Translations under genes and position numbers: made by a program | In this document: positions 37,988-48,900 of the stretch, piece after piece | How the letters are laid out: every line of letters begins with the position of its first letter | Numbering within the stretch: position 1 is the stretch's first letter | Source of the DNA: a candidate division KSB1 bacterium | GTDB taxonomy: Bacteria > Zhuqueibacterota > Zhuqueibacteria > Thermofontimicrobiales > Thermofontimicrobiaceae | Direction: 5' to 3' | DNA: 64,000 nt | NCBI GenBank assembly: GCA_034506395.1 | Contig: JAPDPQ010000022.1 | Location: 1-64,000 of the forward strand | Notes under the pieces: model-generated | The model's database searches: none | Told to the model about the DNA's origin: nothing | The model's input: only the letters and a program-made list of their open reading frames with translations

Positions 37988-40900
37988 ATGAACCCGAATT
38001 TGAAGAAAGATCAAAACCCAGGTATGACCGAGGCAACTACCAATAATTTTATCGAGGAAGATATTTATGTTTTCCCGACCTCATTCGCACAACAGCGATT
38101 GTGGTTTTTAGATCAATTTGCACCAAATAGTCCGTTCTATAACATTCCCTCTGCGATAAGATTTCAGGGGAATTTGAATATTGGCGTGCTGGAGCAATGC
38201 TTACGGGAGATCGTTCGTCGTCATGAGACGCTTCGCACCACGTTCGCCACAGTGAACGGTCAACCGGTCCAGGTGATCAGCCCATCAGCCACCATCTCGA
38301 TGCCAAAAGTGGACCTGCAAGCTATCCCGCACGAGCATCGGCTTGAGGAAGCCATCCGTCTCGCGACCGAAGAGGCTAAAACGCCCTTCAATCTATCCAC
38401 TGGCCCATTGATCCGAGTGAAGCTGATCAAGCTCGGCAAGCAGGACCATGTTGTGCTGTTGAACATGCACCATATTATCTCTGATGGCTGGTCTATGAGT
38501 GTGCTGATTCAAGAGATCGCCGTTCTTTATGAAGCTTTTTTGCATCACCAACCATCACCTCTGCCAGAGCTTCCAATCCAATATGCCGATTTTGCCCAAT
38601 GGCAGCAAGAATGGTTAGCTGGCGAGCGCTTGGAGCAGCAGATCGCTTATTGGAAAAAGAAATTGGACAGCAACTTACCGATCTTGGAGCTGCCCACGGA
38701 TCGGACTCGGCCCGCGGTTCAAACGCTCAATGGGGATACTTACTCAACAAAGCTCTCGAAGTTGCTATCCGACCAGGTCAAAACGTTTGCACGGCAGCAG
38801 GATGCAACCTTGTTTATGACATTATTAGCGGCGTTCAAGGTGCTGCTTCATCGCTATACAGGGCAAACCGATATCTGCGTGGGCTCGCCGATCGCCAATC
38901 GAACCCGCGCCGAAATTGAGGGCCTCATTGGTTTTTTCGTCAATACCATCGTGCTGCGCACCCAGCCTGATCCTAATCTCACGTTCTCACAGTATTTGCA
39001 GCAGGTCAAAGAGATCACGCTCGAGGCTTATGCCAATCAGGATGTGCCTTTCGAACGTCTGGTGGAAATCCTTCAGCCTGATCGCGATATGAGCCATTCC
39101 TCCCTGTTCCAAGTGATGTTCATCTTGCAAAATAATCCCATGCTGGTCGATCGCGAACTCCCCGAAGTCTCGATCAGCACACTGAACATCAACGCTGGCA
39201 CATCCACATTCGATCTAACGCTGATGTTCACCGAACAGCCAGATGGCCTGAGCGCTTCAGTTGAATATAATACCGACCTGTTCAATAAAGATACGATCAT
39301 CCGGCTGATGGAGCACTACCGAGTGCTGTTAGAGAACATCCTTCGCGATCCCAATCAACAAATTGCCCATTTGCCATTGATCAGCGAGGCCGAGCAGAGG
39401 AAACTATTGGAAGAATGGAACAATACCGAGGTCGATTTTCCGACCCAGTTGTGCATCCATCAGTTGTTCGAACAGCAGGTTGAGCGAAACCCAGACGCCG
39501 AAGCTGTGATTTTCGGAGAACAGAAGCTTAGTTATGGCGAACTGAATCGGAAAGCCAATCAAATGGCGCGCTTATTAATGCAACACGGGATTGGACCAGG
39601 CAAATTGGTAGGAATTTGTCAGGAAAAATCGCTGGAATTGATCGTCAGCGTGTTGGCGACGCTGAAAGCTGGTGCAGCATTTTTGCCCATCGACCCCAGT
39701 TATCCCAAGGATCGGATTGACCACATGCTGGAGGATGCGCAGGTTTCAGCCGTGCTCACCTTTGAGCAATACCAGCCCGTTCTTCTTAGCCAGAGCGTCC
39801 AGACCATTCTGTTGGATAGGATTGAGCCGCTATTGGAAAAACAGCGCGTTGAGAATCTGACCATCTCAGCGACACCCGATCATCTCGCCTATGTCATCTA
39901 TACTTCTGGTTCAACTGGCAAATCCAAGGGCGTGATGGTGCCGCACCGCAGCGTGGTGAACCAATATTTTGCTTGGGAAAAGCAGTTCGAACTGGGAACT
40001 AAGGCTACTTGTCATCTGCAAATGGCGAGTTTCTCTTTCGATGTATTCTGCGGCGATCTGATCCGAGCATTAGGCTCAGGCGGAAAACTTGTTCTCTGTC
40101 CCCGAGATTTGATGCTCGATGTGGAAAAATTGTATCAAACGATGATCAAGCATCATGTCGATATCGCCGAGTTCGTCCCAGTCGTATTAAGAAATTTAAT
40201 CCAATATTTGGAAAAAACAAATCAGAACCTGTCCTTTTTAAATGTCCTGATCGCTGGTTCTGATGTGTGGTATGTCGGCGAATATCAAAAATTTTTGAAA
40301 TTCTGTGGACCGCAGACGCGGCTTTTCAATACATTTGGCCTGACCGAGGCTGCCATCGACAGCACCTATTTTGAAGGTCAGACGACGACCCTATCTGGCG
40401 ATCGAGTTGTGCCGATCGGTCGACCGTTCTCTAACACCACAATTTACATTCTGGACTCATATCTTAATCCAACACCCATCGGCGTACCGGGAGAATTATT
40501 CGTTGGGGGCGCAGGGGTCACTTACGGCTATTTGAATCGACCCGATTTGACAGCCGAAAAATTCATTCCCGATCCATTCGCAAATAAGCTGGGACAGCGC
40601 CTTTATCGGACGGGCGACCGAGCGCGCTATCTGGCCGATGGCAATATCGAATTTTTGGGACGAATGGATTATCAAGTGAAGATCCGCGGCTTTCGCATCG
40701 AATTGGGCGAGGTCGAAGCGACTCTGGGCACATATCCCGATATTCAGCAAGCGGCTGTGATCGTCTCAGGTAGCAACGGCCAGACCCAGCGCCTGGTTGC
40801 ATTTCTGGTGGCGCAGAATGGCCTGCAACCCACAGCTTCAGAATTGCGCGCTTATTTGAAAAACCATTTGCCCGATTATATGATCCCAGCCTATTTTATC

Positions 40901-43900
40901 TGGTTGGACGAGATGCCGCTGTCGCCCAACGGCAAAATCGATCGCAGAGCATTGGCAGCTTATGATATCGATGAATTCATCGAACCAAGAACCGACTTCG
41001 TGCCCCCTCGTACCGCAACAGAGCAGATTATTGCAGATATTTGGCAAAGCGTTCTGGGATGCCAGCGTGTGGGATGTTACGATCATTTCTTCGAATTGGG
41101 AGGTCATTCACTATTGGCCACTCTAGTGGTCTCACGGCTGCGCGAAACGTTCCAAACCGATGTCCCGTTACGATTGATCTTCGAGTCGCCCACCGTAGCT
41201 GAATTGGCTGAATATTTCGATCGCTCTCTGAAATCAGCCCAGGGCCTCCTTCCGCCCGCCATCGTGCCGGTACCGCGCAATCAAGATTTGCCATTATCGT
41301 TTGCACAACAGCGGCTCTGGTTTTTGGATCAATTCGAGCCCAATAGCCCATTTTACAACATACCGAACGCTGTGCGATTGCAGGGAGAGCTAACCATCCC
41401 TGTGCTCAGGCGCACCGTGCAGGAGATTGTCCGACGACATGAATTGCTGCGGACCGTTTTTCAGGTGATCGATGGCAAACCGCATCAAACCATTTTGCCA
41501 GAACGAAACATCCCAGTTCGAATCGTGGACTTGACCCAAATCCCGCTTGACCAGCAGCAGGCTGTGGCGTTCACACTGTCACTCATGGAGTCGCAACAGC
41601 CCTTCGATCTCTCCATCGGACCATTGCTCCGAGTGACATTATTGCGTCTAGCCGATCATGATCATATTGTTTTGGTCACCATGCATCACATCATCTCCGA
41701 TGAATGGTCAATCCAGGTGTTTACCAGGGAGATTGCTATCATTTACGATGCGTTCCTCCACGGTAGGCCTTCTCCATTACCCGAGCTGCCCATTCAATAT
41801 GCAGATTTCGCCTATTGGCAGCAGCAATGGCTGCAAGGGGAGGTGTTGGAACGTCAACTAAATTATTGGAAACAGCAGCTCGATGGCATCCCAGGGCTGT
41901 TGGAATTGCCGACCGATCGGCCCAGGCCTGCCGTCCAAACGTTCCGAGGCGACTATCAAACGTTCTATTTCTCTGAACAATTATCGCAGGCGATCAAAGC
42001 CTTCGGCCAACGCGAGGGAGTCACCCTTTTTATGACCCTGTTGGCTGGATTTCAAGCGCTGCTTCATCGTTATTCTGGTCAAGATGATATTTGTGTCGGC
42101 ACTCCGATTGCCAATCGCACTCAGGCTTCCACCGAAAACCTCATTGGCTTCTTCGTCAACACTCTGGTGTTGCGCGCTCGATTCGCTGAGGGCATCAGCT
42201 TCCGCGAATTAGTGCAGCAGGTCAAAGAAGCTGCTCTGGGCGCTTATATGCATCAAGATCTCCCGTTCGAAAAGTTGGTCGACGCGCTGCAACCAAAAAG
42301 GGATACCAGCCATTCCCCGCTGTTTCAGGTGATGTTCGCCCTGCAAAACACCCCTACTGGGAAAGAGCAAATTTCCGTGGGGCTTACAGCCAGCCCCTTT
42401 GAAACGCATTTGGGCAGCTCCAAATTTGATATGACCCTATTCATGCAAGAGGATGGCAATCACCTCGCCGGAGCGCTGGAATTTAATACGGATCTATTCG
42501 ATGCAAGTACCATCGCGCGATTCATCCAGCATTTTGAAATGCTATTTACCAACATGCTGCATCAACCCGATCAAGCGATCGGATCGGTTCCAATTTTATC
42601 CGAGATTGAAAGACATCGGGCCATTGTGGAATGGAACAATACCAAAATCGATTATCGCAATTCGCTTCTTTTACCTCAATGGTTCGAAGCTCAGGTCGCT
42701 CGAACGCCAGACGCAGTCGCTGTTGTTTTCGGCGACCATCAGCTCACATATCGGCAGTTGAACCATCAGGCCAATCAATTGGCCCATCGACTGGAGCGGC
42801 AAGGAATTGGGCCTGAAAAGATTGTCGCTATCTGCATGGAACGATCGCTGGAGGTCATGATTGCATTATTCGGTGTGCTGAAAGTCGGCGGTGCTTACGT
42901 GCCAATCGATCCCTCCTACCCCAAAGAGCGAATTGACTATATGCTCCTGGACTCCCGAGCCGCGCTCGTGCTTTCTCAATCCCGATTGCTGGATCGGCTG
43001 CCAGCGGAGTTCCAAATGGCGAGCACATCCCAGCCAGATATGCCAAGGATCATTTGTTTGGACCGCGATTGGCCGAGCATTGCGACGGAAAGCGAGGCGG
43101 AGTTGTCGGTCCAGATCGATGGCGACAATCTCGCCTATGTGATCTATACGTCAGGTTCAACTGGCAAACCGAAAGGCGTTATGATCTCGCATCAGGCGTT
43201 AATGAACTACTTGCTCTGGTGTCTAAAACACTACCCGATCACTGTTGAGCAGGGGGCACTGGTGCATTCCTCGTTAGCTTTTGATGCCACTATCACTGGG
43301 CTTTATGCTCCGCTATTATGTGGAAGCTCGGTCTATTTGACCCCAGAAAATGAAGAATTGGACATTGTGGCACAGACCCTGGCGCAAAAGCCGGGATTCG
43401 GTCTAGTGAAAATTACCCCCGCTCACTTACAAATGCTCGGAGAGCAAATTAATGCAGAAATGGCTGATGAGCTGGTACAAGCGTTCATCATCGGAGGTGA
43501 AAATCTGACTCGCGAGCACATCCATTTCTGGCTGGAAAATGCCCCGTATACAAAATTGATTAATGAATATGGGCCAACGGAAACGGTGGTCGGCTGCATG
43601 AATTACCTCGTACCATCCAATTATCGCAAAATCGGATCTGTGCCCATTGGCTCTCCCATCGGCAATGTGCAGATCTATCTGTTAGATTCGAACCTTGAGC
43701 CAGTACCGATCGGCGTGGCTGGTGAAATTTATATCGGAGGGGCTGGCGTCGCGCGCGGGTACCTCGATCGGCCCGAGCTGACCGCCGAAAAATTCTTGCC
43801 AGATCCGTTCAGTCAACAACCTGGAGCACGATTCTACCGCACTGGCGACTTGGCCAAATATCTCCCCAATGGGACAATCGAGTTTCTGGGGCGCATTGAC

Positions 43901-45904
43901 CATCAGGTGAAAATCCGCGGCTTCCGCATCGAATTGGGCGAGATTGAATCAGCATTGGCTGAACACCCAGCGATTCGGGAGGCCGTGGTCCAGCCATGGC
44001 AAACAGATCGCGTTCAAAGGCTTGTCGCTTATCTCGTGCCCAAAAATTCCGAGCTTCCCTCGAGCACCGAGCTCCGCGAATATTTAAAAAACCGTTTGCC
44101 TGAATACATGATTCCAGCCAGCTTTGTGAAGCTGGCCAATTTGCCGCTGACATCCAATGGCAAAGTTGATCGAAAAGCATTGCCTGAACCCAGCGACGAA
44201 CGCCCCGTGCTCCAAAATGAGTTTGTTGGCGCGAGTACACCAATTGAACAGACCTTGGTCCAGATCTGGCAACAGGTTTTGGGCCTTGAAAAGATCGGCA
44301 TCCATGATAATTTCTTTGAGTTGGGTGGCGATTCAATTTTGACCATTCAGGTGATCTCCCGGGCCCGACAGGCAGGTATAAATCTCACGCCCAAACAGAT
44401 CTTCCAGTACCCGACCATCGCGGGCCTGGCCGAACTGGCTGCCAATGAGCTGTACATCCACGCTGAGCAAGGTTTGGTGCGCGGTCCCGTTCCCCTAACG
44501 CCCATTCAACGCTGGTTCTTTGAGTTGCCCATCTCTGAACGGCATCACTGGAACCAGCACATCATGCTCTCCGTCGGCGAACGGCTGAACCCCAATTGGC
44601 TCAAAAAAGCAATTGACGCATTACTTCATCACCATGATGCGCTCCGGATGCGCTTTTATTTCGAGTCTGATGACTGGTATCAAACCAATGATGGGATGGA
44701 TGATCCGACTCCGTTCTGCTGGATCGATCTCTCAGATCTTTCGGAGCAAGATCAACAGAAGGCTATTGAGTCCCAAGCTGCGGCAATTCAAGCCAGCCTG
44801 AATCTCTCCCAGGGGCCATTGATTCGATTCGCGCTGTTCGATCGCGGCGCGGATCTATCAGCGCGGCTCTTCATCGTAGCGCATCATCTGATTATCGATT
44901 TCGTTTCATGGCAGATTTTGCTTGAGGACTTCATCACCGCCTACCAGCAACTCAGCCAGGGGGCAGCGGTCCGTCTGCCTGCCAAGACGACATCGTTCCA
45001 ATATTGGGCCATTAAATTGGCACAATATGCCCAGAGCTCAGAATTGCTGCAACAAGTGGCCTATTGGGAAGCGCTGAACACTGCCACTGCACATCCAATT
45101 CCGCTCGATTTTCCAGATGGACAAAATACCGAGGCTTCGGGCCGTGTCATCACGAGGAGCTTATCTCCCGAGTATACCCAATTTTTATTGAACGTGATGC
45201 CTTCGGCCTATCGCACCCCAGTAATGACTGTACTATTGACCAGTCTGGTTTTGACCATGCGCGATTTCTCTGGCTCGGATCGAATTATGATCGACTTGGA
45301 AGGCCATGGCCGCGAGTCGCTGTTCGATGATGTCGATCTCAGTCGTACCATTGGCTGGTTCACTGTTCTCTCACCTGTGGCATTTAATCTGACAGGGGTG
45401 CAGAGCCCCAGCGACGCAATTCAGGCCATCAAACAACAATTGAATCAAATACCACAGCGAGGCATTGGTTTCGGACTTTTGAAATATCTCACTCAGCAAA
45501 TGGATGGTCTCATTGCTATCAAGTCCATGCCTCAGCCAGAGATTATCTTCAACTATTTCGGACAAATGTCTTCACCCAACAGCGGATTGGATTCGTTCGA
45601 ACCAGCCGAGGAGATCGCGGGTTTCGATCGAAGTCCAGAAAATCTCCGCAGCCATATACTTGAAATCAATGGCAGTGTGAATCAGGGACGACTGTATCTT
45701 GGCTGGACTTATAGTGAGAATCTGCATCGCCAGGAAACGATCGAGCGGATGGCTGATCGGTTCATCGAACATTTGATCGCGCTCATCCATCATTACCAGT
45801 CTGGCGCGACGCTAAGCTTCTCTAGTGAGGACTTTCACGACTTCCATTGGAAGGAAGAAGATATTCAGGATATCATAGGCGAGTTGAGTCGATTAGAAGG
45901 ATAA
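37988..45904 (+). CDS. NRPS subunit 6 (modules 10-11: C-A-T-C-A-T-E)
   Basis: 2638 residues. The N-terminus (MNPNLKKDQNPGMTEATTNN) differs from subunits 2 and 4 and has no LSPEK helix. Module 10: C (HHIISDGWS near 160), A with TSGSTGKSKG, a NTFGLTEAAID core and code D-V-G-E-I-G-T-I-D-K, very close to ornithine codes, T with GGHSLLATLV near 1037. Module 11: C with HHIISDEWS near 1233 (Gly replaced by Glu), A with code D-A-T-K-I-G-E-V-G-K, close to Asn codes, T with GGDSILTIQV near 2113. The epimerase begins near 2171 (PLTPIQRWFFEL, HHLIIDFVSW, EGHGRES, FNYFGQ). Predicted additions are ornithine and D-asparagine. The donor tail (SSEDFHDFHWKEEDIQDIIG) meets subunit 7, whose gene starts 8 bases later. 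Confidence 0.94.
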   Translation: MNPNLKKDQNPGMTEATTNNFIEEDIYVFPTSFAQQRLWFLDQFAPNSPFYNIPSAIRFQGNLNIGVLEQCLREIVRRHETLRTTFATVNGQPVQVISPSATISMPKVDLQAIPHEHRLEEAIRLATEEAKTPFNLSTGPLIRVKLIKLGKQDHVVLLNMHHIISDGWSMSVLIQEIAVLYEAFLHHQPSPLPELPIQYADFAQWQQEWLAGERLEQQIAYWKKKLDSNLPILELPTDRTRPAVQTLNGDTYSTKLSKLLSDQVKTFARQQDATLFMTLLAAFKVLLHRYTGQTDICVGSPIANRTRAEIEGLIGFFVNTIVLRTQPDPNLTFSQYLQQVKEITLEAYANQDVPFERLVEILQPDRDMSHSSLFQVMFILQNNPMLVDRELPEVSISTLNINAGTSTFDLTLMFTEQPDGLSASVEYNTDLFNKDTIIRLMEHYRVLLENILRDPNQQIAHLPLISEAEQRKLLEEWNNTEVDFPTQLCIHQLFEQQVERNPDAEAVIFGEQKLSYGELNRKANQMARLLMQHGIGPGKLVGICQEKSLELIVSVLATLKAGAAFLPIDPSYPKDRIDHMLEDAQVSAVLTFEQYQPVLLSQSVQTILLDRIEPLLEKQRVENLTISATPDHLAYVIYTSGSTGKSKGVMVPHRSVVNQYFAWEKQFELGTKATCHLQMASFSFDVFCGDLIRALGSGGKLVLCPRDLMLDVEKLYQTMIKHHVDIAEFVPVVLRNLIQYLEKTNQNLSFLNVLIAGSDVWYVGEYQKFLKFCGPQTRLFNTFGLTEAAIDSTYFEGQTTTLSGDRVVPIGRPFSNTTIYILDSYLNPTPIGVPGELFVGGAGVTYGYLNRPDLTAEKFIPDPFANKLGQRLYRTGDRARYLADGNIEFLGRMDYQVKIRGFRIELGEVEATLGTYPDIQQAAVIVSGSNGQTQRLVAFLVAQNGLQPTASELRAYLKNHLPDYMIPAYFIWLDEMPLSPNGKIDRRALAAYDIDEFIEPRTDFVPPRTATEQIIADIWQSVLGCQRVGCYDHFFELGGHSLLATLVVSRLRETFQTDVPLRLIFESPTVAELAEYFDRSLKSAQGLLPPAIVPVPRNQDLPLSFAQQRLWFLDQFEPNSPFYNIPNAVRLQGELTIPVLRRTVQEIVRRHELLRTVFQVIDGKPHQTILPERNIPVRIVDLTQIPLDQQQAVAFTLSLMESQQPFDLSIGPLLRVTLLRLADHDHIVLVTMHHIISDEWSIQVFTREIAIIYDAFLHGRPSPLPELPIQYADFAYWQQQWLQGEVLERQLNYWKQQLDGIPGLLELPTDRPRPAVQTFRGDYQTFYFSEQLSQAIKAFGQREGVTLFMTLLAGFQALLHRYSGQDDICVGTPIANRTQASTENLIGFFVNTLVLRARFAEGISFRELVQQVKEAALGAYMHQDLPFEKLVDALQPKRDTSHSPLFQVMFALQNTPTGKEQISVGLTASPFETHLGSSKFDMTLFMQEDGNHLAGALEFNTDLFDASTIARFIQHFEMLFTNMLHQPDQAIGSVPILSEIERHRAIVEWNNTKIDYRNSLLLPQWFEAQVARTPDAVAVVFGDHQLTYRQLNHQANQLAHRLERQGIGPEKIVAICMERSLEVMIALFGVLKVGGAYVPIDPSYPKERIDYMLLDSRAALVLSQSRLLDRLPAEFQMASTSQPDMPRIICLDRDWPSIATESEAELSVQIDGDNLAYVIYTSGSTGKPKGVMISHQALMNYLLWCLKHYPITVEQGALVHSSLAFDATITGLYAPLLCGSSVYLTPENEELDIVAQTLAQKPGFGLVKITPAHLQMLGEQINAEMADELVQAFIIGGENLTREHIHFWLENAPYTKLINEYGPTETVVGCMNYLVPSNYRKIGSVPIGSPIGNVQIYLLDSNLEPVPIGVAGEIYIGGAGVARGYLDRPELTAEKFLPDPFSQQPGARFYRTGDLAKYLPNGTIEFLGRIDHQVKIRGFRIELGEIESALAEHPAIREAVVQPWQTDRVQRLVAYLVPKNSELPSSTELREYLKNRLPEYMIPASFVKLANLPLTSNGKVDRKALPEPSDERPVLQNEFVGASTPIEQTLVQIWQQVLGLEKIGIHDNFFELGGDSILTIQVISRARQAGINLTPKQIFQYPTIAGLAELAANELYIHAEQGLVRGPVPLTPIQRWFFELPISERHHWNQHIMLSVGERLNPNWLKKAIDALLHHHDALRMRFYFESDDWYQTNDGMDDPTPFCWIDLSDLSEQDQQKAIESQAAAIQASLNLSQGPLIRFALFDRGADLSARLFIVAHHLIIDFVSWQILLEDFITAYQQLSQGAAVRLPAKTTSFQYWAIKLAQYAQSSELLQQVAYWEALNTATAHPIPLDFPDGQNTEASGRVITRSLSPEYTQFLLNVMPSAYRTPVMTVLLTSLVLTMRDFSGSDRIMIDLEGHGRESLFDDVDLSRTIGWFTVLSPVAFNLTGVQSPSDAIQAIKQQLNQIPQRGIGFGLLKYLTQQMDGLIAIKSMPQPEIIFNYFGQMSSPNSGLDSFEPAEEIAGFDRSPENLRSHILEINGSVNQGRLYLGWTYSENLHRQETIERMADRFIEHLIALIHHYQSGATLSFSSEDFHDFHWKEEDIQDIIGELSRLEG

Positions 45905-45912
45905 AGCAATTT

Positions 45913-48900
45913 ATGGATAAAAAGAATGTGGTTGATTTTTACCCCTTGACGCCCATGCAACAAGGGATGTGGTTTCATACGTTATTGGCACCAGAATCTG
46001 GGGTGTATTTCGAGCAACTGAGTTGTGCCATCACTGGCCAGATCGATCTGGAGGCGTTTCGACGAGCTTGGGATGCGGTGATCCAGCGGCATCCAATTCT
46101 GAGAACCAGTTTTATCGGGGAGAGCCTGAAAGAGCCAATTCAAGTGGTCCATCGCCATGTGTCGATGCCTTTTGAGTATCTCGATTGGAGTGGGCTTTCG
46201 CCCGAGCGACAGGCGCAACAATTGGACGCTTTTCTGGAAGTGGATCGAAAGCGGGGCTTCAAATTATCCGAGCCGCCGCTGATGCGGTGCGCCATGATCC
46301 GGTTTGGCGCAGATCGTCATCAATTGGTGTGGAGTTATCACCATATTTTGATGGACGGGTGGTCTCTGCCTCTGGTTTTAGGCGAGGTGTTCGCCCATTA
46401 CGATCGATTCAGCCGCGGGCAACAATTGCAATTGCCGCAACGTCGACCGTTCCGAGATTATATTGTCTGGCTGAAAAACCAGGATCAATCCCGAGCAGAA
46501 GCGTTCTGGCGAAAAACCCTTGAAGGATTCACCACCCCAACTCCGCTATTTCCCATTCAACCAACCACTAAGGGTTCGGCTGAGGATGCGAGAAATGAGG
46601 AGATCTATTTGACTGAATCGCTCACCGCGCAATTGCAAAACTTTGCTCGAAAACATCAGCTTACCCTGAACACAGTGGTTCAAGCGGCGTGGGGATTGGT
46701 GTTGGGTCGTTATCATCAAACAGATGATGTGGTATTTGGGGCGACGGTTTCAGGTCGGCCACCAGACCTCTCGGGAGCCGAGGATATGATCGGCCTGTTT
46801 ATCAATACGCTTCCAGTCCGTATTAGAATTTCGGATCAGGAGACGTTGATCCCCTGGCTCAAACAATTGCAACAGCAGCAACTGGAAGGTCGCCAATACG
46901 AATACAGTTCCTTGATTCAAATTCATCAGTGGAGCGAGGTTCCGCGCGGCGTGCCATTGTTCGAAACGATTTTGGTCTTTGAAAACTACCCGATCGATAA
47001 TCGGCTCACTCAGCAATTGGGTTTGCAGCTTACCATAGAAAATGTCCGCTCAGAAGAGCGCACCAATTATCCGATCAATCTGATCGTGGGACCAGGATCG
47101 CAAATCTTGTTGCGCATTTTATATGACCCCGGTCATGCGGACCCAGAATTGATCCAAGCTGTACTGAAGCAACTCGAACATGTTCTGGAGCAGTTTGTGA
47201 GAAATTTCGATCAACGGCCATCACAAATTGACATCCTAACTGCAAAGGATAAAAACAAGCTGTTGATACAATTCAATGCCACGGCCGCCGATTATCCCGA
47301 TCAGCACGGCATCCATCACCTGGTTGAAGCCAGTGTGGAGAGATCTCCAGAATCCATTGCCGCGATCTTCGAAGATCAACAGCTCAGTTATCGGGAATTG
47401 GATAACCGAGCCAATCAATTGGCGCGATATTTGAAGCAATTTGATATCGGCCCCGAAACCGTGGTCGCAATTTCCATTGAACGATCATTGGATATCCCAA
47501 TCGCTATCCTGGGGACATTAAAATCTGGCGCAGCTTATTTGCCCATCGATCCCGATTATCCAAAAGTCAGAAGGGCCTATATGCTTCATGATTCGGGCGC
47601 ACGCCTGCTGATCACTCAACAGAAATTGGCTCCGCTATTTTCAGATGCCGCTATCCCGATAATCATGATCGATGCAGACTGGCCCGTTATCGCGCAGCAA
47701 TCGCGGCAACGAATCGATGTGGCAATCGATGCCGACAACCTGGCATATTTAATCTATACTTCAGGTTCGACCGGTCAGCCCAAAGGCACCTTGCTGCAAC
47801 ATCGGGGCTTATGCAATTATATCAATGCCAATATCCAGCAGTTGGGGATCAGCCCATCCGATCGGATGCTCCAATTTTCATCCTTAAGCTTCGATGCTTC
47901 GGTCATGGAACTGTTCACTGCGCTGGTGTCTGGTGCGACGCTCGTGTTCGCTGGCCATGAGCTATTGCTCTCTGGCGATCAATTGCTTGAGTTCATCGAA
48001 ACGGCGGGGATCACGGTGACGCTTTTGCCACCCTCGCTCTTAGCAGTGTTATCAGAACGAGCGCTGCCGATGCTCAAAACGTTGTTGACCGGCGGCGAGC
48101 GCTGTACTCCAGCTATTGTTCAGAAATGGGCCCCTCATAGGAATTTCTTTAATGCCTATGGGCCAACAGAGGCGACGGTGGGGCCGACGATTTATCGGGT
48201 AGAATCTGGTGAAGCTGTTCAAGTGACCGTGCCCATTGGCCGTCCTCTCGCTAACACTGAAATTTATCTTTTAGATCGAGAGCTTCGCCCAGTGCCGCTC
48301 GGCGTGGCAGGAGAATTATACATCGGTGGCATTTGTCTAGCCAGAGGCTATCACCATCAACCAGGATTGACGGCAGAAAAATTCATTCCGCACCCGTTCA
48401 GCGCCAAGCCAGGCCAGCGGTTGTATCGAACTGGCGATTTGGCCCGTTACCGGAGCGATGGGAATCTCGAATTCCTGGGCCGCATTGATCATCAGGTTAA
48501 AATTCATGGCTTTCGGATCGAGCTGGAAGAGATCGAGTCGGTTCTTGCTCAGCACCCAGCCATCAGGGAGACGGTGGTCATCGCTCATGAATCCCAGGTT
48601 GCAGATGGTGAAAAGCGACTGGTGGCATATTTTATTTCCAGCGAGGAGGGTTCAGCACCGGTCGCCGAGCTGAGAAATTTCTTGAAAGAGCGGCTTCCTG
48701 ACTTCATGATCCCATCCATTTTTATTAAGCTGAGCGCTTTTCCCTTGCTGCCCAATGGAAAAATCGATCGTCAGGCGCTCCCGAAGCCAGACAATGATCG
48801 GCCCAATATGGACAAAGACTATGTGGCGCCTCGCGATGCTTGGGAGTTTGGACTGGTGCGCATCTGGGAAGAAGTGCTGAACGTACGCCCGATTGGTGTA

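Noticed and set aside
43809-44336. 175-codon minus-strand frame inside NRPS subunit 6
   Set aside because: Antisense shadow over conserved A and T domain sequence.
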